In this document: positions 28,457 to 37,647 of the stretch, one piece after another
Layout: every line of letters starts with the position of its first letter
Position numbering within the stretch: the stretch's first letter is position 1
Translations under genes and position numbers: made by a program
Source of the DNA: Hyphomicrobiales bacterium
Lineage (GTDB): Bacteria > Pseudomonadota > Alphaproteobacteria > Rhizobiales > Beijerinckiaceae
Direction: 5' to 3'
DNA length: 64,000 nt
Assembly (NCBI GenBank): GCA_930633495.1
Contig: CAKNFJ010000001.1
Location: 1-64,000 of the forward strand
The notes under the pieces: model-generated
Told to the model about the DNA's origin: nothing
Seen by the model: the letters and a program-made list of their open reading frames with translations, nothing else
The model's database searches: none

Positions 28457-28785
28457 AGCCTTCTCTCCCCTTGTGCCGATCATAGCGCATTGCAGCCGTT
28501 CGCATAGGCCCTGCCGACGATTCCGATCCTCGACAGCGATGGTTAACGCAGACTGAACGCGTCCGGTTCCGGCATCGTCGGTAGCCTGGGATCATCACAG
28601 GGCGATGACGCTTGTCCCCAAGCCGAAGGAGAGAGTTCCGATGTGCGCAGGAGCTGTCTATAAGCAGATCGGAGAGACACAAGGCCCGGCGTGACACTGC
28701 GGAGCCGGGTCGGATCGAGGCGAACAACCTGATCGAAGAATCTGTCTCCAGCCTCTAGAATACGACGGAACGAATCAGGAAACGT
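28457..28785. other. Upstream region of parE
   Basis: About 330 bases with no full-size gene. It contains a 17-codon frame at 28641-28694 (MCAGAVYKQIGETQGPA) preceded by a good AAGGAGAG, 6 bases away. This could be a leader peptide or a chance. The parE promoter should be here. Confidence 0.35.
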
Positions 28786-30876
28786 TTGGCAGCGATGGAA
28801 GACAACGGCGATCTTTTCGGCGCGGAGCCGGAGCGGCCTCGCGCGGCCGATCCCAAGCCGGACGCACGCTCGCCGGTCCCGGTTGCCAAGACACCCGCGA
28901 GCGCCGGCGCGGCACCGCGCAACGGCACGCTGTCGGAAGCGGGCTACGACGCCTCCGCGATCGAGGTCCTCGAAGGTCTGGAGCCCGTCCGCCGCCGCCC
29001 CGGCATGTATATCGGCGGCACCGACGAGCGCGCATTGCATCACCTCTTCGCCGAGGTGATCGACAACGCCATGGACGAGGCGGTGGCGGGCCACGCCACC
29101 TTCATCGATGTCGAGCTGTTCGAGGACGGTTCGCTCGCCGTCACCGATAACGGCCGCGGCATCCCTGTCGATCCGCACCCGAAATTTCCCGGAAAATCGG
29201 CGCTCGAAGTCATCATGACGACGCTGCATGCCGGCGGAAAATTCGATTCCAAGGCCTATGAGACCTCTGGCGGCCTGCACGGCGTCGGCGTCTCCGTGGT
29301 CAATGCGCTGTCGGATCGGCTCGAGGTCGAGGTTGCGCGCGGCAAGATGCTCTATCGGCAGATCTTTTCGCGCGGCCTGCCTCAGGGCCCGCTGGAGACC
29401 GTCGGCCCGGTCGCCAACCGGCGCGGCACCAAGGTGCGCTTTCATCCGGACGCGCAGATCTTCGGCGAAGGCGCGCATTTCTCCCCTGCCCGCCTGTTTC
29501 GCATGGCGCGCTCGAAGGCCTATCTCTTCGGCGGCGTCGAGATCCGCTGGACCTGTGCAGCCGCCTTGCTGAAGCCGGAAGGCGACGTCGCGGCCGAGGC
29601 CGTGTTCCGTTTCCCGGGCGGCCTGCGCGACTATCTCGGCCGCGAGATCGAGGGCAAGGACCTCGTCGCCGAGCCGATCTTCTCCGGCAAGATCACCAAG
29701 GAAGGCAGCCACGGCTCGCTCGAATGGGCGGTGGCGTGGCTCGCGACCGGCGAGGACGGCTTCTCCTCCTCGTACTGCAACACGATCCCGACGCCCGAGG
29801 GCGGCACCCATGAGCAGGGCCTGCGCATCGCCCTGCTGCGCGGCCTGCGCGACCATGCCGAGCGCATCGGCCAGTCGAAGCGCATGGCCCAGGTCACCTC
29901 CGACGACGTGATGGCCACTTGCGCCGCCATGCTCTCGGTCTTCATCCGCGAGCCGGAATTCCAGGGGCAGACCAAGGACAAGCTCGCGACGCTGGAGGCC
30001 TCCCGCATCGTCGAGGGAGCGGTGCGCGATGCCTTCGACCATTGGCTCGCGGCCGCGCCGCAGCAGGCCCTCCGCCTGCTCGACTGGTCGGTCGACCGGG
30101 CCGAGGAACGCCTGCGCCGGCGCCTCGAAAAGGAGGTCTCGCGCAAGACCGCGACACGCAAACTCCGGTTGCCCGGCAAGCTCGCGGACTGCTCCAATGC
30201 CGGCGCCGCAGGCTCGGAACTCTTCATCGTCGAGGGCGACTCGGCCGGTGGCTCGGCCAAGCAGGCCCGCAACCGCGCCAACCAGGCGATCCTTCCCCTG
30301 CGCGGCAAAATCCTCAACGTTGCCAATGCGACGCGCGAGAAGCTTAATCAGAACCAGCAGCTTGCCGACCTGATCCTCGCGCTCGGCTGCGGCATCGGCA
30401 CCCAGTTCCGCGAGGACGATCTCCGCTACGAGAAGGTCATCGTCATGACCGACGCCGATGTCGACGGCGCCCATATCGCCTCGCTGCTCGTCACCTTCTT
30501 CTGGCGCCAGATGCCGCGGCTGATCGAGAAGGGCCATCTCTATCTCGCCGTGCCGCCGCTCTACCGGCTCCAGCACGGCGGCAAGAGCATCTATGCCCGC
30601 GACGACGCCCATAAGGACGAGCTGATCGAGACCGTGTTCAAGGGCAAGAAGCCGGAGATCTCGCGCTTCAAGGGCCTCGGCGAGATGATGCCGGCGCAGC
30701 TCAAGGAAACCACCATGGATCCCTCCAAGCGGATCCTGCTCAAGGTCATGGTCGACCATGAGGCCAAGGAGGAAACCTCCGACACGGTCGAGCGGCTGAT
30801 GGGCAACAGGCCCGAAGCGCGCTTCACCTTCATCCAGGAGCGTGCAGCCTTCGCCGGCGAGCTGATCGACCTGTGA
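28786..30876 (+). CDS. parE: DNA topoisomerase IV subunit B
   Basis: A 696-aa type IIA topoisomerase ATPase subunit that decatenates daughter chromosomes with ParC. The GHKL ATPase domain shows RRRPGMYIGG, EVIDNAMDEA, DNGRGIPV and GGLHGVGVSVVNALS. The TOPRIM domain shows EGDSAGGSAKQARNR and the metal site TDADVDGAHIASLL. The C-terminal GLGEMMPAQLKETTMDP motif marks the ParE type. A TTG at 28786, with AGGA upstream, or the ATG at 28795 could be the start. Its N-terminus has an Ala/Pro-rich extension of about 45 residues. Confidence 0.95.
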   Translation: MAAMEDNGDLFGAEPERPRAADPKPDARSPVPVAKTPASAGAAPRNGTLSEAGYDASAIEVLEGLEPVRRRPGMYIGGTDERALHHLFAEVIDNAMDEAVAGHATFIDVELFEDGSLAVTDNGRGIPVDPHPKFPGKSALEVIMTTLHAGGKFDSKAYETSGGLHGVGVSVVNALSDRLEVEVARGKMLYRQIFSRGLPQGPLETVGPVANRRGTKVRFHPDAQIFGEGAHFSPARLFRMARSKAYLFGGVEIRWTCAAALLKPEGDVAAEAVFRFPGGLRDYLGREIEGKDLVAEPIFSGKITKEGSHGSLEWAVAWLATGEDGFSSSYCNTIPTPEGGTHEQGLRIALLRGLRDHAERIGQSKRMAQVTSDDVMATCAAMLSVFIREPEFQGQTKDKLATLEASRIVEGAVRDAFDHWLAAAPQQALRLLDWSVDRAEERLRRRLEKEVSRKTATRKLRLPGKLADCSNAGAAGSELFIVEGDSAGGSAKQARNRANQAILPLRGKILNVANATREKLNQNQQLADLILALGCGIGTQFREDDLRYEKVIVMTDADVDGAHIASLLVTFFWRQMPRLIEKGHLYLAVPPLYRLQHGGKSIYARDDAHKDELIETVFKGKKPEISRFKGLGEMMPAQLKETTMDPSKRILLKVMVDHEAKEETSDTVERLMGNRPEARFTFIQERAAFAGELIDL

Positions 30877-31035
30877 GGCACGAGCCCCGCAGGATTGAGG
30901 GGCTGGGCTTCACCGCCGCCGGGCTGCCGAAGGCGATGGTTGCAGGCAGGGTTCGCGCATGTCGAACCTGCCCTTCCCCCCGGACCGCAATGACCGCAAG
31001 CACCATACAGCGCAAAACGGCTGGCCGCTGAGCTC

Positions 31036-31980
31036 ATGGCCACCGGGTCTGCTCCACCTTCATCTCGACGCGGGAGCGATCTGGCGGCAGCGGCCGGGAA
31101 CGTCTCCTGGGACGACATCCGGATCTTCAACGCCATCGCCGTCGGCGGGGCGATGGCCGTGGCGGCGACGGAACTGGGGCTGAGCGAGGCGACCGTCGCG
31201 CGCCGACTCAAGGCGCTCGAACACGACCTTGGGCTCCAGCTCTTCACGCGCGAGGCAAACAGGCTCTCCCCGACTGCGATCGGTCTGGAACTCGCCGCCG
31301 AGGCGCGCGAGATCGAGGCTGCAGCACGCCGCTTCACGATCCGGGCCGAGGCGGCAAGACCACTCGCCAATGCGCCCGTGCGCGTGACCGCGACGACCTC
31401 GATCAGCCTGCTCCTGACCATGAATGCGACGGCGATCTCGGCCGCCGCAGGCGGTGTCGAAATCGTCATCATCAGCACGCGCAACCGCCTGGACCTCGCT
31501 CGCGGCGAGGCCGATATCGCGCTGCGCATGAGCCAGGTACCGACCGAGCCGGGCTACTACGCCCAAAAGGTTGGCAAGCTGATGCAGGCGCTCTATGTCC
31601 GGCGTGACGTCGATCCGGCGACGGCGCCGATCATTTCGGTCAACCGCGAAACCTCGTCGCGGATCGATGATTACATCATGGCCTATGCCGTAGGCAGGCC
31701 GATCGCCGCTCGCGTCGGAGACTCCGCGGCGCGCTACGAAAGCATCCGTTCGGCCGGCGCGCTCTCGATGGCCCCTTGCTTCATGGGCGATTCGGACGCC
31801 GCTTTGCGGCGCCTGGGCCCACCGCCGGAGCAGACCGGCGACACGATCTACCTGGTTTCGCACGATGTCTCGCGCAACAGGCCGGGCGTGATCGCGGTGC
31901 TCGGCGCCCTGCGCAAGCTCTTCCGCGAGCAGCGCTCCCGCCTGGCGGGGGAAGCCGTCGGCCCCGAGGCCGGCCCGTAA
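31036..31980 (+). CDS. LysR-family transcriptional regulator
   Basis: A 314-aa regulator. The N-terminal winged HTH (about 25-85: GGAMAVAATELGLSEATVARRL, LQLFTREANRLSPTAIG) is followed by a type 2 periplasmic-binding effector domain (about 110-300), which has an early VRVTATTSISLLL strand. No obvious divergent target lies next to it, so its regulon is unknown. The first 15 residues are low complexity, so the start may be further in. Confidence 0.85.
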   Translation: MATGSAPPSSRRGSDLAAAAGNVSWDDIRIFNAIAVGGAMAVAATELGLSEATVARRLKALEHDLGLQLFTREANRLSPTAIGLELAAEAREIEAAARRFTIRAEAARPLANAPVRVTATTSISLLLTMNATAISAAAGGVEIVIISTRNRLDLARGEADIALRMSQVPTEPGYYAQKVGKLMQALYVRRDVDPATAPIISVNRETSSRIDDYIMAYAVGRPIAARVGDSAARYESIRSAGALSMAPCFMGDSDAALRRLGPPPEQTGDTIYLVSHDVSRNRPGVIAVLGALRKLFREQRSRLAGEAVGPEAGP

Positions 31981-32082
31981 AATTGATCGGACCCTGGCAA
32001 GACCCGGCTAACCAAGCTTTTACGGCTGGTGAGTAGGCTGGTCCGCAGTGCTCGTGATGTCACGGGACGCGGAGAGTGCGCC

Positions 32083-32340
32083 ATGCGCCTGATCGACATG
32101 TTCTGGAAGAACCAGCGCGGCACGATGCTCGCCGACGTCGCCAAGGCCGGCGCGGCCATCGCATTCCTCTCCGTAGTCGCCGCCAACTTCATGTCGAGCC
32201 GCACACCGCTTGACAAGGAACGCCTCGCGGCCGTCAGCCTCGCCGCCTCCAAGCGTCAACCCGTCGATCCGCTGACCACCGGTTCGATCAGCAAGGCGGC
32301 CAACGACACCCGCCTCGATCCCTGCGCCCTGCCCCGCTGA
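32083..32340 (+). CDS. Small membrane protein, unknown (Flp-pilin-like region)
   Basis: An 85-aa protein. The start is set by GGAGAG 7 bases before the ATG at 32083. One hydrophobic helix (MLADVAKAGAAIAFLSVVAANF, about 15-36) follows a FWKNQRGT segment, which recalls the start of Flp/TadE-type pilins without matching their full signature. The rest is polar with a Cys near the C-terminus. No tad genes nearby. Function unknown. Confidence 0.6.
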   Translation: MRLIDMFWKNQRGTMLADVAKAGAAIAFLSVVAANFMSSRTPLDKERLAAVSLAASKRQPVDPLTTGSISKAANDTRLDPCALPR

Positions 32341-32444
32341 ATCGAAAGCGCTCCGGGACGAGCCCGGGATGGGGACGCGTTTCCGGATGCGGTCCGCATG
32401 TCCGGGTTGTTGACAGCTGACGCAACCGCTTCGAACTACACGCT

Positions 32445-32487
32445 TTGTCATTCGGGGATCTTCGCTACGCGAACCCGGAACGACAAA
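32445..32487. repeat. Imperfect palindromic repeat
   Basis: TTTGTCATTCGGGGATC and its near-complement ending GGAACGACAAA face each other. Such short palindromes, variants of GTCATTCCGGG, are common between genes in Hyphomicrobiales. It lies just beyond the 3' end of the CoA-transferase gene. Confidence 0.5.
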
Positions 32488-32496
32488 AGGGCGTCC

Positions 32497-33618
32497 TTAG
32501 GTTTCGCCGAGAACTTTTCGGGTATCGGCACCGCTCGCCGCGACCTTTCGCAGCCCGGCCGCCTGCTCCCGGAACACCGGCGCCAGCGGCAGCGGCGTCG
32601 AGACGAGGCGCCGGCCACCCGGCTCCTCGACCTGCGCGTCAAGCAGGCCGCGGGCGGTCATCTGCGGATCGGACACCGCCTCTTCCAGCGTGCGCACCAC
32701 CGTGCAACAGCAATCCAGCGACTCGATGACGGCGCGCCAGTGGTCGGCGCTTTCGCTCGCGACGATCCGTGCGATCGCCGCCCGCGTCGCCTCCGGATCG
32801 CGCCGGTCGTCGCGCAGCCTCTCATCGAGACCGACGCCCTCGCAGAAGCTCTGCCAGAATTTGGGCTCGATCGCGCCGACGGCGAGGAACCAGCCATCGG
32901 CGGTGGCATAGATCGCATAGCGCGGGCTCAGCCCCGTCAGGAGCCCCTCGCCGCCGTCCGGAAACGAGCCGGTCACCTGCCCCTGCGCCAGCCCGTACCA
33001 GGCGAAGGTCGCCATCGCATCGGCCATGGCGATATCGAGATGGCAGCCTTCGCCGCCACGCTCGCGCCGGCGCAGCGCCAGCAGGATATTGAGCACGGCC
33101 GGCATCGTGCCGCCGGCGATGTCGGCGACGAGCGGCGGCGGCAAGGGTGGCGCCTCGCCGCGCTTCAACGACTGGCCGAGCAGGCCGCCGAGCGCCTGGT
33201 AGTTGATGTCGTGTCCTGCCTCCTGCGCCCTCGGCCCGACCTGGCCATAGCCGCTGATCGAGCAGTAGATCAGCCGCGGATTCAGTGCCTTGAGCGCTTC
33301 GTAGCCGAAACCGAGCCGCTCCATCACGCCCGGCCGGAACTGCTCGATCAGGATGTCGGCCCTCTCGATCAGCGGCCTGAGCCGCGCCCGCGCATCCGGA
33401 GTCTTGAGGTCGATCTCGACGCTCTCCTTGCCGCGGTTGAGTACCGCGAAGGGAGCGGCCGTCTCACCGAAGCGGGGCGGGAAGCCGCGCATGTCCTCGC
33501 CGCCCGGCCTCTCGATCTTGATCACCCGCGCCCCGGCTTCGGAGAGGAAGAGGCTCGCCAGCGGGCCGGGCAGAAGCGTCGAGAAATCGAGGACCAGCAG
33601 GTCGTCCAGCGGCAGCAT
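32497..33618 (-). CDS. CaiB/BaiF-family CoA transferase, alpha-methylacyl-CoA racemase-like
   Basis: A 373-aa class III CoA-transferase fold. Key segments are LDFSTLLPGPLASLFLSEAGARVIKIE at the N-terminus, LNRGKESVEIDLK, ADILIEQFRPGVMERLG, and the catalytic Asp in GHDINYQALGG (about 155-165). The HDINY context is more typical of alpha-methylacyl-CoA racemases than of formyl-CoA transferases. It could epimerise branched acyl-CoAs in lipid degradation. It has no partner genes alongside; the flanking AEC permease is also leftward but separated by a repeat. Confidence 0.85.
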   Translation of the reverse strand: MLPLDDLLVLDFSTLLPGPLASLFLSEAGARVIKIERPGGEDMRGFPPRFGETAAPFAVLNRGKESVEIDLKTPDARARLRPLIERADILIEQFRPGVMERLGFGYEALKALNPRLIYCSISGYGQVGPRAQEAGHDINYQALGGLLGQSLKRGEAPPLPPPLVADIAGGTMPAVLNILLALRRRERGGEGCHLDIAMADAMATFAWYGLAQGQVTGSFPDGGEGLLTGLSPRYAIYATADGWFLAVGAIEPKFWQSFCEGVGLDERLRDDRRDPEATRAAIARIVASESADHWRAVIESLDCCCTVVRTLEEAVSDPQMTARGLLDAQVEEPGGRRLVSTPLPLAPVFREQAAGLRKVAASGADTRKVLGET

Positions 33619-33657
33619 TCCGTCCCCTATTGCTTATGGCCTGTTTGGAAAGAGGGC

Positions 33658-33767
33658 CCTCACCCTGAGGAGGCCCGAAGGGCCGTCTCGAAGGATGCTC
33701 CAGATGTTTCCGGAACCTCCTGGAACATCCTTCGAGACGCGCCTGGCGGCGCTCCTCAGGATGAGGA
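33658..33767. repeat. Large palindromic intergenic repeat
   Basis: A dyad of about 110 bases. The outer arms are CCTCACCCTGAGGAG and CTCCTCAGGATGAGG; the inner arms are GTCTCGAAGGATG and CATCCTTCGAGAC. The transcript would form a long cruciform-like stem. This sequence type is highly repeated in genomes of this order, from general knowledge. It may also terminate the AEC gene. Confidence 0.75.
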
Positions 33768-33790
33768 CTGAGGACATTTTCAACAGACTC

Positions 33791-34780
33791 TCAATGAAAC
33801 AGATCGGCCGTTATCCTGCCCGTCTTCACCAGCCACAGGAAGCCCGGCAGCGTGATCATCGACACGATGGTACCGACAAGGATGCAGGCCGAGGCGCGCT
33901 CGACGCCGACCTTGTACTGCGTCGAGATGACGAAGATATTCAGCGCCGGCGGTAGCGCCGCCATGATGATCGCGGCATAGATCCAGTGGGTCGGGATGCC
34001 GCCGAGCGCCGAGAGCAACATCCAGACCAGCAACGGATGCAGCAGGAGCTTGATGAAGACCAGCGTCGGAACGCCGGCAGGCATCCGCTTCATCGGCCTG
34101 AGCGCCACGGTGACACCGAGCAGGAAAAGCGCGCAGGGCGCCGCCGCCTGCGACAGCCACAGCACCATCCGGTCGAGCGCCACCGGCAATTCGAACTTGA
34201 GATAGCTCGCCAGCACGCCGGCCAGCGTCGCGACGTTGAACGGATGGGTCAGCACCCGCCAAACCACCTCGCCGGCCGTGGCAAGCAGGCTTTTCTTCTC
34301 GACGCCGGCGACGGCCATCAGCAGCGGAACCAGCGAGAACAGCAGGACGCTGTCGAAGACGAAGATCAGGACGACCGGCGCGCTGGCCTCAGGCCCCAGC
34401 GCCGCCAGGATCAGCGGCGGCCCCATATAGCCGATATTGGAATAGGCCCCCGCGACTCCCTGCATTACCGCCTGCGGCAGGTCGCCCTTGGCAGCCTTCA
34501 GCCCAATCGCAAGCGACAGGCTGAAAGCGCAGAAGGTGGCGAAGGTCGTGCCGGCGATGAACTTCCAGTTGGCGAGCTCGCTCAACGGCTTGTCGGCGAT
34601 CAGCCGGTAGAACAGCGGCGGCAGCGCGACATAGATCAGGAAGAATTGCAGCCAGGCGAGCCCGGCCTCCGGCAACTGCTTGTAGCGGCCGATGGCGAAG
34701 CCGAGCAGGATCAGCCCGAAGAACGGCGCGACCAGATTGAAGATGCTGAGCAGGTCGGCCATCGGCGCATTCGGTCCCAA
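33791..34780 (-). CDS. AEC-family (auxin efflux carrier-type) transporter
   Basis: A 329-aa protein with about 10 membrane helices in two halves. The N-terminal LVAPFFGLILLGFAIG and the second-half repeat are typical of the AEC/MdcF group, which move organic acids such as malate or malonate. A loop near the centre is polar, as usual. A start 5 codons further in is possible. No catabolic partner adjoins it except the divergent CoA-ester lyase at 35026, so a role in dicarboxylate transport is a guess. Confidence 0.85.
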   Translation of the reverse strand: MGPNAPMADLLSIFNLVAPFFGLILLGFAIGRYKQLPEAGLAWLQFFLIYVALPPLFYRLIADKPLSELANWKFIAGTTFATFCAFSLSLAIGLKAAKGDLPQAVMQGVAGAYSNIGYMGPPLILAALGPEASAPVVLIFVFDSVLLFSLVPLLMAVAGVEKKSLLATAGEVVWRVLTHPFNVATLAGVLASYLKFELPVALDRMVLWLSQAAAPCALFLLGVTVALRPMKRMPAGVPTLVFIKLLLHPLLVWMLLSALGGIPTHWIYAAIIMAALPPALNIFVISTQYKVGVERASACILVGTIVSMITLPGFLWLVKTGRITADLFH

Positions 34781-35025
34781 GGCTTCCGCCCCGAAACCGA
34801 GACGCTGATATCAGCCTCTAGCGCATGGTGCGGAGGCGGCAAGGCCATTCCAACCATGGCGAGCCGCCTCAGGCGCAATAGCGAGACTTTATGCCTAGGT
34901 AAAAATACCCACCAGAACATCTAGGAAAAAATGCCATCATCAAATCGTGCCGGTCCATCAAAAGAACCATGGACGGCGCCCCGGGGGCATGATTGACAAT
35001 GCTGCGTCGCAACACGGAGCCACCG

Positions 35026-36075
35026 ATGACGACCAAGACGCCGCGCCAGTTCTTCCGCCCGCTCGCGATCGGCGCGCCGGAGCCCTATCGGGACCTGCCG
35101 CTGAAGCTGGAGCGCATGATCCACTTCGTCCCGCCGCATCTGGAGAAGGTCCGGGCGAAGGTGGGCGAGCTCGCCGGACAGGTCGATATCGTGCTCGGCA
35201 ATCTGGAGGATGCGATCCCGGTCGAAGCCAAGCAGGCGGCTCGCGACGGCTTCATCGCCATGGGCAAGGCGGTGGACTTCGGCAAGACCGGCCTGTGGAC
35301 CCGCGTCAACGCACTGAATTCGCCCTGGTTTCTCGACGATATCACCGCGATCATGGCGGAGATCGGCGGCAAGCTCGACGTCGTGATGGTGCCGAAGGTC
35401 GAGGGGCCCTGGGACATTCATTATGTCGACCAGCTGCTGGCCCAGTTCGAGGCGCGCCACGCCCTGCCGAAGCCGATCCTGATTCACGCGATCCTCGAAA
35501 CGGCGGAAGGCGTGAAGAATGTCGAGGCGATCGCCACGGCATCGCCGCGTATGCATGGCATGAGCCTCGGCCCCGCCGATCTCGCCGCCTCGCGCGCGAT
35601 GAAGACCACGCGGGTCGGCGGCGGCCATCCCGAGTACAAGGTCATCGCGGACCCCTCCCCCGATGGCGGTCCGCGCGCCATCGCACAGCAGGATCTCTGG
35701 CACTATACGCTCGCCAAGATGGTCGATGCCTGCGCCGCAGCCGGGATCAAGCCGTTCTACGGCCCCTTCGGCGACTTCGCCGACGGCGCCGCCTGCGAGG
35801 CGCAGTTCCGCAACGCCTTCCTGCTCGGCTGCGTCGGCGCCTGGACGCTGCACCCCTCGCAGATCGACATCGCCAAGCGCGTGTTCAGCCCCGATCCGGC
35901 AGAGGTCGCCTTCGCCAAACGGATCCTGGAGGCGATGCCGGACGGCTCGGGCGCCGTGATGATCGATGGCAAGATGCAGGACGACGCCACCTGGAAGCAG
36001 GCCAAGGTGATCGTCGATCTCGCCCGGCAGGTCGCGGCGCGCGATCCCGATCTCGCCGCACGCTACGGAATGTGA
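35026..36075 (+). CDS. HpcH/HpaI aldolase/citrate lyase-family CoA-ester lyase
   Basis: A 349-aa TIM-barrel lyase related to the citrate lyase beta subunit and malyl-CoA lyase. Metal/substrate residues lie in [37 protein letters not shown] and GPADLAAS. The start is the ATG at 35026, after GGAG; an in-frame ATG at 34993 would add 11 residues. The reaction is probably reversible cleavage of a beta-hydroxyacyl-CoA such as malyl-CoA. The exact substrate cannot be assigned. It stands alone, divergent from the AEC transporter. Confidence 0.85.
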   Translation: MTTKTPRQFFRPLAIGAPEPYRDLPLKLERMIHFVPPHLEKVRAKVGELAGQVDIVLGNLEDAIPVEAKQAARDGFIAMGKAVDFGKTGLWTRVNALNSPWFLDDITAIMAEIGGKLDVVMVPKVEGPWDIHYVDQLLAQFEARHALPKPILIHAILETAEGVKNVEAIATASPRMHGMSLGPADLAASRAMKTTRVGGGHPEYKVIADPSPDGGPRAIAQQDLWHYTLAKMVDACAAAGIKPFYGPFGDFADGAACEAQFRNAFLLGCVGAWTLHPSQIDIAKRVFSPDPAEVAFAKRILEAMPDGSGAVMIDGKMQDDATWKQAKVIVDLARQVAARDPDLAARYGM

Positions 36076-36187
36076 TGGTCGGCGCGCAGCGATCGATTGA
36101 TTTCGACGCATTTACGACGCATTGCTCTCGCAAGGGCGACGAGAACGTAAGCCGGCGGCGGATCGGCCGGCTCAGCATGGATCAATC

Positions 36188-36517
36188 ATGGAAGCGCGTT
36201 CGGCCAAGTTCCGGATCGGGCAAGTGGTCAAGCACCGCATCTACCCGTTCCGCGGCGTGATCTTCGACGTCGACCCGGTCTTCTCCAACACCGAGGAATG
36301 GTGGATGGCGATCCCGGAAAACATGCGCCCGTCGAAGGACCAGCCCTTCTACCATCTCTTCGCCGAGAACGAGGAGACGGAATACGTCGCCTATGTCTCG
36401 GAACAGAATCTCGTCAGCGACGATTCCGGGGAACCCGTCAGGCACCCGCGCGCCCGGGAATTCTTCCGGCGCGACCGCAAGGGCCGGTACCGGATCGACC
36501 ATACCGACCTGCACTGA
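36188..36517 (+). CDS. hspQ: Heat shock protein HspQ (YccV-like)
   Basis: A 109-aa single-domain protein. The core (AKFRIGQVVKHRIYPFRGVIFDVDP, EEWW, IPENMRPSKDQPFYHL, YVSEQNLV) matches HspQ/YccV, a hemimethylated-DNA-binding-like fold. In Escherichia coli HspQ modulates Lon protease specificity and DnaA levels. The ATG at 36188 gives the family's usual length. Convergent with the IalB gene, with a shared terminator. Confidence 0.93.
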   Translation: MEARSAKFRIGQVVKHRIYPFRGVIFDVDPVFSNTEEWWMAIPENMRPSKDQPFYHLFAENEETEYVAYVSEQNLVSDDSGEPVRHPRAREFFRRDRKGRYRIDHTDLH

Positions 36518-36568
36518 GCCGCTGCCGACTGGTCGGTCTGCACGCTGCTTCCGGGGCGGAACAACAAG

Positions 36569-36604
36569 AAAGGGCCGGCTCGCTGAGCCGGCCCTTTCCG
36601 TTTT
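36569..36604. terminator. Bidirectional terminator between hspQ and ialB-like gene
   Basis: A perfect 13-bp stem (AAAGGGCCGGCTC/GAGCCGGCCCTTT) with a 3-base loop. T-rich sequence follows on the plus strand (CCGTTTT), and on the minus strand the A-rich flank supplies T residues. Confidence 0.85.
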
Positions 36605-36621
36605 GGTTCGCCGTCGGCCGA

Positions 36622-37407
36622 TTAGGGCTTAGGCGGGGTCACTGGCGCGGCACCCGGAGCCGGGGCGGCGCCGGGCGCAGCACCCGGGGCAGCGTTGGCG
36701 CCGCCGGCGCCGAGGCGCTGGCGCAGCTCTTCCTGGCGCTTGGCGAGCTCGTCCTGGAGCTGCTTCTGCTGCTCCTCGAGTACCTTCGGATCGATCGGCG
36801 CGCCGTCGAAGCCCTTGGCGAAATCGGCGAGCGGAATAGCGAAGGTCACCTCGCGGGCGCCCTGGTTCTGGACGCTGATGTTCAGGGTCGTGCCCTTGCG
36901 CATCGCGTTGATGAAATCTTCCTTGACCTGCGCCTCGGCGAAGCAACCGTTCGGGAAGCAGATCGCATAGCGGCCGCCAGTCGGCTGGGCGTTGTCGACG
37001 CCGAAACGGATGCCGGGCTGCAGCAGCAGGCCGAGCGGCATCAGGAAGCGCACGATCTTGTTGGGATCGCCCTTCACGTCATAGACCGCGGCCGCCAGAA
37101 CCGGCTGGCCCTGATCCGACACGAAGTCGCGGGTGGTGTAGCAGATTTCCTTGTTGGCGCCCTGGTCCTTGCCGCAGACCTTGGTCCAGCTGGTCTGGGA
37201 CGGCTCGGGCTTGACCTGAACGACGGTCGGACCGGAACCGGCAGCGGGCTGCTGGCCGGGCTGCGCGGGGGCCGGAGCCGGGGCGGCGGGACGGGCCGGA
37301 GCGGCCGGGCGTGGGGCCTGAGCGAACGCCGCGACGGGCGCGAAGCCGACCGTCGCGCTGAGAACCAGCCCTAGAGCAGACGATGACAGGCGAAACGAAG
37401 CGGACAT
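36622..37407 (-). CDS. Invasion-associated locus B (IalB)-family secreted protein
   Basis: A protein of about 261 aa. A signal peptide (LVLSATVGFAPVAAFAQA) is followed by a Pro/Ala linker and then the IalB domain (about 55-200), with paired Cys in KVCGKDQ/EICYTT and AICFPNGCF that likely form disulfides. The tail is a helical Gln/Glu-rich stretch and a Pro/Ala-rich end. IalB in Bartonella supports erythrocyte invasion; free-living relatives carry many paralogues of unknown role. The start at 37407 is preceded by AAGGA; an ATG at 37443 would add 12 residues. Confidence 0.9.
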   Translation of the reverse strand: MSASFRLSSSALGLVLSATVGFAPVAAFAQAPRPAAPARPAAPAPAPAQPGQQPAAGSGPTVVQVKPEPSQTSWTKVCGKDQGANKEICYTTRDFVSDQGQPVLAAAVYDVKGDPNKIVRFLMPLGLLLQPGIRFGVDNAQPTGGRYAICFPNGCFAEAQVKEDFINAMRKGTTLNISVQNQGAREVTFAIPLADFAKGFDGAPIDPKVLEEQQKQLQDELAKRQEELRQRLGAGGANAAPGAAPGAAPAPGAAPVTPPKP

Positions 37408-37647
37408 TCCTTGTCTTTCCTTATCAGGCGAATTCGGGATCACGACTTCGCAAGCCGCGTGTCACCGCCGACAGCCCAATCGCATGGCGGCGACGGCCAT
37501 AGCAAGCCGTGCACATCCAGCGCGATTGAGGCGTTTGAATGACACCCGGTCACGCCTTTAGCGAGTTCGCGCGCGGGATTCCAGCCCGAATAGCTGCGTG
37601 ACGGCCGCCAGCACATGCTATTCTCAGGCAGGGAATCAGGTCGCACG

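Noticed and set aside
28543..30759. Minus-strand open frame of 738 codons opposite parE
   Set aside because: Antisense shadow of parE, with composition typical of the opposite strand of GC-rich genes.
30883..30905. Hairpin after parE (AGCCCC/GGGGCT)
   Set aside because: Only a 6-bp stem with a 10-base loop and no T run; too weak to call a terminator.
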